Below are positions 1-7,155 of a DNA stretch of 32,884 bases, one piece after another; position 1 is the first letter of the stretch; every line of letters begins with the position of its first letter. Source of the DNA: Chloroflexota bacterium (GTDB lineage: Bacteria > Chloroflexota > Anaerolineae > CG2-30-64-16); contig VGOD01000043.1 in assembly GCA_016876015.1 (NCBI GenBank), positions 1 to 32,884 on the forward strand, given 5' to 3'. The notes below the pieces were generated by a model. It saw nothing but the letters and a program-made list of their open reading frames with translations, had not been told where the DNA came from and did no database searches. Made by a program: the position numbers and the translations under genes.

Positions 1-174
1 CTGTTGGCCGACTGTCAGATCGACCGCCCCCGACGTCCGCGCCTCAACCCACGGGTCGTCAAGGTGAAAATGTCCAAGTGGGCCCGCAAGAGTGCGTCCC
101 ACCATTCTGAAGAGCGAGACATCGCCACACAGTTGAAGATCGTTGACGTCGGGCTGGATGGAGCTACGGCGTGA
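1..174 (+). CDS. C-terminal end of an IS4-like transposase (partial at window edge)
   Basis: An open frame runs from base 1 to a TGA at 172-174 and gives 57 residues. It contains the basic stretch NPRVVKVKMSKWARK. A PRVVK(R)KMSK-type tail is typical of the extreme C-terminus of IS4-family DDE transposases, so this is probably the end of an insertion sequence whose body lies left of the window. The stop overlaps the GTG start proposed for the next gene by three bases. The catalytic residues lie outside the window, so activity cannot be judged. The family call rests on this short tail only and could be wrong, but the frame is open from the edge and the residue content looks coding. Confidence 0.55.
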   Translation: MLADCQIDRPRRPRLNPRVVKVKMSKWARKSASHHSEERDIATQLKIVDVGLDGATA

Positions 175-3100
175 GAATTCGTTCACGGGTATTGGGCTTT
201 GCTTCACTCATGGCTACGCCTGGAACTATTGCGGCAGATGATGTCTCTACGGCCACGGTCGCACTCTCCGGCGCGCCGATGGGACATCAGGTGCGGTTCA
301 ATTCTAGCTTACCCGGCTCAACTTTTGCGTCGCATCTTGCGACAACCACTACGACCCACATATTGGCCAGTGACACAACCGAGACTCTTATTCTGAGCAG
401 TGACACAACAGCGAAGGTATTTCTGATTCCCTATGGTTCTGGAATCGCCGAACCTGAAGGATGGACTGACCCGGAATTCGATGATTCCACCTGGCAGGCG
501 GCCGTCATCGTCAACGGCAATAGTGGTTGGTTAGCATTCATTTATGGTGCTAATCCCATCTGGACAAACACATGGGCCGGGGATGGCGACAAAGTGCTGC
601 TGCGCAAAACCTTCAACCTACCACTCGCAGGCACTTACTCGGCTTCAGATATGCAGTTCGTTGTGGATAATTTCGGAGATGTCCTTGTCAATTCGCAGAT
701 AGTGGGTCATTCAGACGGCAATTGGGACGGCCCCATTGCAGTATATCCTGTAGAGCCGACGCTGCTGCGCAGAGGTGCGAATGTAGTAGCAGTTCGCGCG
801 GCGAATCATTACGAAAACTGCTCTGGTTCATGCAACCCTGCTGAGATCCAGTTCTCCTTTTCGGTAACATTCGAGTCAGGACCTGCAATGGGGGCTATGC
901 CAGCAACAGTACCTGCGGACGGCGTGTCTACCTCAATCATCTCTTTGTCAGGCATCCGGGCCGATCATCCAACTCGCTTTCTTTCCAGTCTGTCTGGCAT
1001 TGCTTTCTCGTATCCCATCGGTACCGTTGATGTCAACGGCCAACTTACCACCACCATCCGCTCCACCACCCCCGGCGCCGCGATCATCACCGCGCAAGAC
1101 CTGACCACAGGCGAGACGTTCCCCGCGTCGGCCAGCGTCACCTTCACGGCGGTGGAGGGTCAGCCGTCACCGCCACCAGTCCAAGTGGGCGACATCGTGA
1201 TTACGAATGTTCGCGCCCAACACCCTCTCGATGCCCGCTATCTGCAAGGCATCCCGGTTTCCAATCGCATTGACGTGACCGTGGATTGGAAGGGAACAAC
1301 ACCCGCTCGCGTGGACTTCATCCTCAACGGCACGACCTTCTCCCAGGCGACCAATGGCACGACGTCCAGCCACACGTTCGACATGGGCGCTGATCTGCGG
1401 GCAGGGAGCAACAGCCTGCGCATCGTCGCGGTCAACGCGGCGGGGCAAAGCTCGCAGCCGATGGACTTCGCACCGTGGTCTACCCCGATGCCGGTCTGGA
1501 TGATCGGCTTGCAGCAGAGCGGCCTGGCTTCATTGCCGGTTCTCGCTTCTGGCGATTGGAGCGGAGAGGCTGGCTACGAATTGGGCTTCCACCTGCCTCC
1601 CTACGCCTTCGACATCAAGGCTCCTGGCTTCGGTGTGCCCGATGGCGAGACCAAACTGGGTTGGGAGTTCTCCGGCAAGCTATCTATCCCACTGTATTGC
1701 ATGGGGCCATTCGAGGGCAGCCTTTCAGCAGGCGCGGAAAAAGGCTTCAAGTTCCTGGGCGCCAAACTCGAAGGGAAGGTCACAGGGTCTATGCGCGCCG
1801 ACCCGATCGGCCTTTGCGTCTGGGAAGTACCGCAGGGCCACGGCTCTTTCCAGGTGGAAGTAACGCGCAATCTCTATCGCAAACCGGTGCTCGTGATGGT
1901 AGCGTACTTCAACGCGGCCGTGGGCGTTTTTGTCGAACAGACCGTCGTGTTCTTCCACATTGAAGAATGGGTCGCCAAGGTGCTGGGCGAGTTCTACATA
2001 GACGGGAAGGCCCGGATTCAGGCGGATTCCGACATCGCCTTGGGCAACGCCTTCCCATACTTCCAGTTCAGCAACTTGAATGTGGGCGGCGGATTGGGCA
2101 TCGAAGGCGGCTACCGCTATCAGCTACCGGTGGTCGAAATCAAGGTGTGGGCCGGCGCGGATGGCATGGCGCGTTTCGCTCGTCCAGGCCCGATCACCTG
2201 GCCGCCAACCGACAACTGGGCTTTCGACAGTATCACCCTGACCGGCGAGGCAGGCGCGAAATTCCGCGCTGGCTGGTTCGAGCGCGAAGCCAAAGGCAGC
2301 ATCGAGTGGAAATATCCACCCACCGCTGGTGTGATGGCAAGCGGCCTGCGCGACCTGACCGTGAGCGACTGGCGCCTCATCGGCCACGCGCACGCTCCCG
2401 ACTACGCCACCTTCCGCGCCGCGCAGACTACCCAACAGGCCTTCGCATCCCGTACCGCGCAACTCGCGCCGCTCGCCCTCTCCGCCACGACCACGATCAC
2501 CAGCGTCCTGGTCTCCAACGTCTACACCTACCCCGAACCGTCGCTGGCGGTGCAGCCGGTCGCGGGGGATGCGCTGCTGCTGTGGGTGCACGACGACATC
2601 GCCAAGCCGGTCGGCCAGGCGCAGGAGATCGCGTTCAGCCGGTGGGATGGGAGCGCGTGGAGTGTGCCCGCGGGCGTGACGAACGACGACAAGCTCGACG
2701 GCGCGCCGCAGGTGGCCTGGGCCGCGGGCGGCGCGGGGGTGGCGGTCTGGCCGCGGCTGAACGCCACGCTGCCCATCACCGCAACGTTCGATGTGACGAC
2801 GGCCAAGAAGATCGAGATTGCGACCGCGGTCTACAGCACGACGCTGGCGACGTGGTCGCCGGTCAGCCTGCTGACGAACAACGCGGCGCTGGATATGACG
2901 CCGCACCTGGCCCGCAACGCGGGCGGCAAGCTGCTGGCCGCGTGGCGACAGAACGACGCAGGGCTGCTCAGCGGCACGGTCACAGACACCGACCGCATCG
3001 TGACCGCGTTTTACGATGCAGGCTGGAGCGCGCCGACCGTCGCGGTGAACGGCATCCCCGGCCTGGTAGACCTGGCCGCGGGCTACGGAAACGGCGCGGC

Positions 3101-5066
3101 GACGATTGCGTTCACCCGCTACCTGACCCCCACCGGCAGCCTCACGCCGACGCTGCAACTCTTCACCGCATCATGGAACGGGGCGGCCTGGGCCGCGCCG
3201 CTTCAGCGCACAGACGACAGCCTGGGGCACACCGATCCGCAGGTGGTCTATAACGCCGCCAACCAGCCGTTGGTGATTTGGCTGGCGGGAACGGGGGATG
3301 GACAGGGGCAAGCCCTGTCCCTGCGGAATTTGACGTCGGGCGCGACCGTGACGCTGACGCTGCCCGCGGAGATCGGCGCGATCGACGAGTTCCGCGTGGT
3401 GCAGGACGCGGCGGGCAACTTGGCCGCGGTCTTCACCAGCCAGGCGACGCAGCGCGATCTGTTTGTGGCGTTCTTCGACCAGGCGCACGGCGTCTGGGGC
3501 AACCCGGCCCGCCTGACCGACGACCGCGCCAGCGAGGCGTACCCCGCGCCCGGCCTCGACCCGACCGGACGGCTGCTGCTGGGCTACGCTGCCACCGCGA
3601 TTACGCCCGTCACGCAGACCACCACCATCCCCGATACCGGCCAAGTGGTGACGTACACCCTGCCGACCGAGGGTCAGACCGACCTGGTAACGCTTTCGCA
3701 CGAGTTCGTCCGCAACCTGACGCTGACCGATGCCGATTTCACCGTCTCAGACGATCATCCCGCCCCTGGCGCGACAGTCGTCCTCTCGGCCATGGTCCGC
3801 AACAGCGGCGACCTGGCGCTCGACGGCGTGGCGGTCAGCTTCTATGACGGCGACCCGGACGCAGGCGGGACGCTGATAGCGACGCAGGTCTGGCCCACGG
3901 CGTTGGCAGCCGGCTTCACCGCGACCTTCACGACGACGTACACCGTCCCGACGACCGGCGGCGTCCGCGACCTCTATGCGCGGGTGGATCCCGTGAACGC
4001 CATCGCCGAAGCGAACGAGGCGGACAACACCGCGCATCTCGCCGCATTCGGCCCTGACCTGGCGCTGATCGCCGCGGGTACGGCGCCGTGGGGCGGCAGC
4101 GATGTGGGGCTGGTGACGGTGATCCGCAACCTGGGCACGACGACCTCGCCGACGACGACGGTGGCGTTTTACGGGGAGGAGGCCGGCGCTCAGACCCTTC
4201 GGGTTTCCGAAACCCGAAGGGTCTTGCCCTCGCTCGTCACCGACACCCTACCCCCGCTCGCCGCAGGCGCGACCTACACCCTCACCACCCCCTGGAACTA
4301 CGGCGCGCTGCCGGAGGGGAGCTACGCGCTGACCGCGACCGTCAACCCCGGCGCGGCGGACTTCACGGAGGTGGTCACGGCCAATAATACGACCGCGCTT
4401 GCCCTGCCCGTCCGCCCCGACCTGTCGGTGAATCCGCTCTACGTGTGGGCTGCGCCGCTGCCCGATGGCACAATGGTCGTGACCGCGGCCGTGTCCAACT
4501 TCGGCAGCGTAGCCGCGCTCCCTGCGGTGGTGGACATCTACGTGGATGCGGTCTTCAGCGACACGGCCCGCCTGCGGACGCTCACCCTGCCGGCGCTCGC
4601 GCCTGCATCGCAGATCTACGTGACCGCGACCTGGGATAGTCCGACGTCCGGCGAGCACACCTTCTACGTGGTGGTCAACGCGGACCGCAGCGTGGCCGAG
4701 CTGACCTGGGCCAACAACGTCGCCAGCGCGTGGGCCGCGGGGCCGCTGACCGATCTACGGGCGGCGAAGGACGGCGGCGGGGCGGCCTTGACCTGGACGC
4801 ACGGCGGCCGCGGGGTGGCGCGCTACGAGGTCTACCGGAGCACAAACCCGTACTTCGCGCCGGGCGACGCCGATGCGCAGAAGTTGACCGACGTGCCGCC
4901 GCCGGCTGCGGGCGACACGGTCAGCTACACCGATGCGGACGCCTTTACCTCGCCGACCGGAGGGTATTTCTACGTGGTGGTGACGGTGGATCGGGCGGGG
5001 CTGAGCTATCTCGCTTCCAACCGCGTCGGCGCGTTCAGCTTTGAGCTGACGCCGGGCGCGCCGTAG
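171..5066 (+). CDS. Giant modular surface/secreted protein (Big_1, Ig-like, propeller-like, CARDB and FN3-like modules), probably 5'-truncated
   Basis: This 1631-aa protein has no enzyme motif I recognise. In order I see: a bacterial Ig-like (Big_1) fragment near residues 15-70 (AADDVSTATVALSG); a jelly-roll-like module about 72-235 (GWTDPEFDDSTWQ, LLRKTFNLP), as found in glycosidase accessory domains; a second Big_1 at about 238-330 (VPADGVSTSIISLSG); an Ig-like module at 345-440; an unfamiliar Gly/aromatic-rich beta region at 440-730; a repeated propeller-like region at 780-1170 with SW.G.AW and LTDD motifs; three CARDB-like modules at about 1175-1520; and a C-terminal FN3-like module. Such proteins are usually extracellular adhesion or scaffold proteins. 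The GTG start at 171 overlaps the transposase stop, and only a weak signal peptide (MRIRSRVLGFASLMA) is visible. The original start was therefore probably lost to the insertion sequence; ATG 210 is an alternative. Two palindromes lie in the frame (3300-3320, 4192-4224). The first 850 bases are visibly less GC-rich than the rest. Confidence 0.75.
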   Translation: MRIRSRVLGFASLMATPGTIAADDVSTATVALSGAPMGHQVRFNSSLPGSTFASHLATTTTTHILASDTTETLILSSDTTAKVFLIPYGSGIAEPEGWTDPEFDDSTWQAAVIVNGNSGWLAFIYGANPIWTNTWAGDGDKVLLRKTFNLPLAGTYSASDMQFVVDNFGDVLVNSQIVGHSDGNWDGPIAVYPVEPTLLRRGANVVAVRAANHYENCSGSCNPAEIQFSFSVTFESGPAMGAMPATVPADGVSTSIISLSGIRADHPTRFLSSLSGIAFSYPIGTVDVNGQLTTTIRSTTPGAAIITAQDLTTGETFPASASVTFTAVEGQPSPPPVQVGDIVITNVRAQHPLDARYLQGIPVSNRIDVTVDWKGTTPARVDFILNGTTFSQATNGTTSSHTFDMGADLRAGSNSLRIVAVNAAGQSSQPMDFAPWSTPMPVWMIGLQQSGLASLPVLASGDWSGEAGYELGFHLPPYAFDIKAPGFGVPDGETKLGWEFSGKLSIPLYCMGPFEGSLSAGAEKGFKFLGAKLEGKVTGSMRADPIGLCVWEVPQGHGSFQVEVTRNLYRKPVLVMVAYFNAAVGVFVEQTVVFFHIEEWVAKVLGEFYIDGKARIQADSDIALGNAFPYFQFSNLNVGGGLGIEGGYRYQLPVVEIKVWAGADGMARFARPGPITWPPTDNWAFDSITLTGEAGAKFRAGWFEREAKGSIEWKYPPTAGVMASGLRDLTVSDWRLIGHAHAPDYATFRAAQTTQQAFASRTAQLAPLALSATTTITSVLVSNVYTYPEPSLAVQPVAGDALLLWVHDDIAKPVGQAQEIAFSRWDGSAWSVPAGVTNDDKLDGAPQVAWAAGGAGVAVWPRLNATLPITATFDVTTAKKIEIATAVYSTTLATWSPVSLLTNNAALDMTPHLARNAGGKLLAAWRQNDAGLLSGTVTDTDRIVTAFYDAGWSAPTVAVNGIPGLVDLAAGYGNGAATIAFTRYLTPTGSLTPTLQLFTASWNGAAWAAPLQRTDDSLGHTDPQVVYNAANQPLVIWLAGTGDGQGQALSLRNLTSGATVTLTLPAEIGAIDEFRVVQDAAGNLAAVFTSQATQRDLFVAFFDQAHGVWGNPARLTDDRASEAYPAPGLDPTGRLLLGYAATAITPVTQTTTIPDTGQVVTYTLPTEGQTDLVTLSHEFVRNLTLTDADFTVSDDHPAPGATVVLSAMVRNSGDLALDGVAVSFYDGDPDAGGTLIATQVWPTALAAGFTATFTTTYTVPTTGGVRDLYARVDPVNAIAEANEADNTAHLAAFGPDLALIAAGTAPWGGSDVGLVTVIRNLGTTTSPTTTVAFYGEEAGAQTLRVSETRRVLPSLVTDTLPPLAAGATYTLTTPWNYGALPEGSYALTATVNPGAADFTEVVTANNTTALALPVRPDLSVNPLYVWAAPLPDGTMVVTAAVSNFGSVAALPAVVDIYVDAVFSDTARLRTLTLPALAPASQIYVTATWDSPTSGEHTFYVVVNADRSVAELTWANNVASAWAAGPLTDLRAAKDGGGAALTWTHGGRGVARYEVYRSTNPYFAPGDADAQKLTDVPPPAAGDTVSYTDADAFTSPTGGYFYVVVTVDRAGLSYLASNRVGAFSFELTPGAP
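3300..3320. repeat. Palindrome inside the surface-protein frame
   Basis: Arms GGACAGGG and CCCTGTCC flank a 5-base spacer (GCAAG). The element is read in frame and gives the residues DGQGQALSL between propeller-like repeats. It resembles the short dispersed hairpins of this genome more than normal coding sequence. Confidence 0.6.
4192..4224. repeat. 15-bp-arm palindrome inside the surface-protein frame
   Basis: AGACCCTTCGGGTTT and its exact reverse complement are separated by only CCG. The frame is kept and the insert encodes QTLRVSETRRVL within the second CARDB-like module, where neighbouring modules have a shorter loop. This looks like a REP-type element accommodated by the host gene. Confidence 0.75.
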
Positions 5067-5086
5067 GTCGCTGATAGCAGCGACCT
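5065..5086. terminator. Hairpin at the stop codon of the surface-protein gene
   Basis: AGGTCGCTG and CAGCGACCT form a perfect 9-bp stem with an ATAG loop, starting within the TAG stop. No T-tract follows, so it is either an atypical transcript end or another dispersed palindrome. Confidence 0.4.
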
Positions 5087-5179
5087 GCCAATGCGCCGTC
5101 AATCCGGGCGCATCTCGATTTTGGGGGCAGGGCCGCCAGGGGCCGGAACGAGTGAGAGGTGGTAACACAGATTGGCTAG

Positions 5180-5208
5180 TTGCGCACCGACCCGAAATGC
5201 GGTAGAAT
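5180..5208 (+). promoter_or_regulatory. Sigma70-type promoter for the aldolase gene
   Basis: TTGCGC at 5180-5185 and TAGAAT at 5203-5208 are separated by 17 bases, about 50 bases before the aldolase start. Confidence 0.6.
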
Positions 5209-5212
5209 AGGC

Positions 5213-5232
5213 GGCGTGCGCGAGCGCACGCC
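5213..5232 (+). promoter_or_regulatory. Leader hairpin of the aldolase gene
   Basis: GGCGTGCG and CGCACGCC form a perfect 8-bp GC-rich stem with a CGAG loop. It lies right after the predicted -10 box and so within the first bases of the transcript. It may stabilise the messenger or act as an operator. Confidence 0.45.
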
Positions 5233-5256
5233 CTATCCTGTTCACGGAAGGTTCGT

Positions 5257-6201
5257 ATGATCGTCACTACCACGAAACTGTTCGAGCTTGCCTATGGCAA
5301 GTTTGCGATCGGCGCGTACAACATCAACAATTTGGAGCAGTGCATGGGCCTGTTCCGGGGCAACCTGGACAGCCAGGCGCCCTTCATCATCCAGATCAGC
5401 AAAGGGGCGCGCTCCTATACCCACAAGCTGATGCTGGAAGCGTTGATCCGCGCCGCGAATGGGGTTTTCTCGGATGCAGTGTTCGCGGTGCACCTGGATC
5501 ACGGCGACGAGAAGACCTGTATGGACTGCATCGAGAGCGACTTCTACAGCTCGGTGATGATTGACGCCAGCCATGAGCCCTACGCAAAGAACGTGGAGAT
5601 CACCCGTCGCATAGTGCAGGCGGCTCATGGCCGCGGCATCGTCGTGGAGGCGGAGCTGGGCCAGCTCGGCGGCGTCGAGGAGCACGTATCCGTCGCGGAG
5701 GCCGACGCCAAGCTCACCGACCCAGATCAGGCAAAGGATTTCGTGGCGCGCACGGGCTGCGATTCGCTGGCCTGCGCCATCGGCACCAGTCACGGCGCGT
5801 ACAAGTTCAGTGGAAGCCAGGGTGTGCGTTTCGATGTGTTGGCCGAAATCCAGAAACGACTGCCGGGCTATCCGCTGGTCATGCACGGTTCATCCTCGGT
5901 TCCCCAGGAAGAGGTCGCACGCATCAACGCCGCGGGCGGCAAACTCAGAGGCGCAAAGGGCGTAGATGAGGATGTGTTCGCCCAGGCTGCCCAGCTCGGC
6001 GTGACCAAGGTGAACATTGACACCGACGGCCGGCTGGTCTGGACCCGCGTGCATCGCGAGTTCTTCCTTCAGAACCCCGAGAAGTTCGACCTGCGCGATC
6101 CCGGCAAGACCTTCATGACCGAATACGCCAACTTCATCGCGCACAAGAACCACAAGCTCGGCAGCGCCGGGCAGCTCGCCGCAGCGCGCGCAGCCGCGTG
6201 A
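5257..6201 (+). CDS. fba: Class II fructose-bisphosphate aldolase
   Basis: This 314-aa, zinc-dependent class II aldolase is expected to cleave fructose 1,6-bisphosphate to dihydroxyacetone phosphate and glyceraldehyde 3-phosphate in glycolysis and gluconeogenesis, in the cytosol. Visible signatures are the N-terminal FAIGAYNINNLEQ, the HLDHGD motif at residues 79-84 (Asp81 as the probable catalytic acid, His82 as a zinc ligand), VEAELGQLGG, the second metal/phosphate region CAIGTSHGAYK, VMHGSSSVP, and the KVNIDTDGR phosphate-binding segment. The length fits the family. ATG 5257 follows a GGAAGG ribosome binding site and its own promoter, so it is probably monocistronic. A paralogous tagatose-bisphosphate aldolase cannot be excluded, and a PTS lies about 12 kb away. 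Confidence 0.93.
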   Translation: MIVTTTKLFELAYGKFAIGAYNINNLEQCMGLFRGNLDSQAPFIIQISKGARSYTHKLMLEALIRAANGVFSDAVFAVHLDHGDEKTCMDCIESDFYSSVMIDASHEPYAKNVEITRRIVQAAHGRGIVVEAELGQLGGVEEHVSVAEADAKLTDPDQAKDFVARTGCDSLACAIGTSHGAYKFSGSQGVRFDVLAEIQKRLPGYPLVMHGSSSVPQEEVARINAAGGKLRGAKGVDEDVFAQAAQLGVTKVNIDTDGRLVWTRVHREFFLQNPEKFDLRDPGKTFMTEYANFIAHKNHKLGSAGQLAAARAAA

Positions 6202-6202
6202 C

Positions 6203-6310
6203 CATTTGCGATTTCAGATTTGCGATTTCGGATTTCAGATTGTGGGTTGCGGGAACCGAGATCGTCGGCCTGCGATCTGCAATCTGAAATCTGCAATTTG
6301 CAATCTCCCT
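6203..6310. repeat. AT-rich inverted repeat in the aldolase-ABC intergenic gap
   Basis: GATTTCAGATTG (6231-6242) is matched by its exact reverse complement at 6280-6291. Degenerate TTTGCGATTTC and TGCAATTTGCAATC repeats flank both arms. The low GC content contrasts with the genes around it. The rest of the gap to 6409 holds a small CGTCAC/GTGACG dyad near 6325-6345 and a GGAG ribosome binding site. Confidence 0.6.
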
Positions 6311-6409
6311 TCTCCCTGACCTCCGTCACGTGAAGAAGTGACGCGGGGCACTTCCCCGAACATCTCCTTCGTGCTACCCTGATCCACAGAATCGGATCGG
6401 AGTGCGCAC

Positions 6410-7084
6410 ATGTCCATCATCCAACTCACGCGGCTCAGCAAGGACTATGCCACTGGCGCGGGGCCGGTGCGGGTTCTGCGCGATGTTTCGCTGACGGTGC
6501 AGCCTGGCGAGTTTGTGGCCGTGGTCGGGCCGAGCGGATCGGGCAAATCCACCCTCATCAACATGTTCACCGGCATTGACCGGCCCACGACCGGCGAAGT
6601 GGTGGTGGTGGGCACGCGACTGAACGATCTGAACGAGAACCAGATGGCGCGCTGGCGCGGCCGCAACGTGGGCGTGATCTTTCAGTTCTTCCAACTGCTT
6701 CCCGCTCTCACTGTGCTGGAGAACGTGATGCTGCCGATGGACTTCTGTAACACCTACCCGGCAAGTAAGCGTCGAAGCCGAGCCGAGCGCCTGCTGGAAC
6801 AGGTGGGCATGGCCGACCAGTCCCACAAGCTGCCCAGCGCGATCAGCGGCGGCCAGAAGCAGCGAGCTGCCATCGCGCGTGCGCTGGCCAACGATCCGCC
6901 GCTGCTGGTGGGAGACGAGCCGACCGGCAACCTGGACACCAAGACCGCGGACCGCATCTTCGCGATGTTCGCCGACCTGGTGCAGGCGGGCAAAACGCTG
7001 GTAATCGTGACGCACGATCGGGAGCTGGCTGCCCGGGCGCCGCGCATGGTGCGGGTGCAGGACGGGCAAGTGCGTAGTGCGTAG
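6410..7084 (+). CDS. ABC transporter ATPase, MacB/LolD type
   Basis: This 224-aa ATP-binding subunit has Walker [10 protein letters not shown] at about residues 40-48, a Q-loop ([15 protein letters not shown]), the signature ISGGQKQR near 145, Walker [13 protein letters not shown] and the switch histidine in [14 protein letters not shown] and GDEPTGNLD are typical of the LolD/MacB/FtsE group that works with FtsX-type permeases. It should drive the permease encoded immediately downstream, at the inner face of the membrane. GGAG lies 9 bases before ATG 6410. The final residues (VRSA) and the stop codon fall inside a short tandem repeat that fills the gap to the permease gene, so the C-terminus may have been altered by repeat insertion. 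Confidence 0.92.
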   Translation: MSIIQLTRLSKDYATGAGPVRVLRDVSLTVQPGEFVAVVGPSGSGKSTLINMFTGIDRPTTGEVVVVGTRLNDLNENQMARWRGRNVGVIFQFFQLLPALTVLENVMLPMDFCNTYPASKRRSRAERLLEQVGMADQSHKLPSAISGGQKQRAAIARALANDPPLLVGDEPTGNLDTKTADRIFAMFADLVQAGKTLVIVTHDRELAARAPRMVRVQDGQVRSA

Positions 7085-7152
7085 TGCGTATTCCGTATTC
7101 CGTAGTGCGTATCGCGTATTCCAAAATCCAAAATCGAAAATCCAAAATCCGC
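7070..7152. repeat. Degenerate tandem repeat between ATPase and permease genes
   Basis: Repeated GTAGTGCGTA and TTCCGTA units are followed by AAAATCC/AAAATCG units. They start inside the ATPase stop region and end just before the permease ATG. The stretch is open in frame with the permease (GTG 7084), but its translation is low-complexity and it is better read as non-coding. Confidence 0.6.
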
Positions 7153-7155
7153 TCC

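Noticed and set aside
1967-3253. 428-codon plus-strand and 344-codon minus-strand frames within the surface-protein gene
   Set aside because: The translations are Arg/Gly/Ala-rich and low in complexity, typical of shadows in GC-rich DNA. The 1631-codon frame has clear domain repeats.
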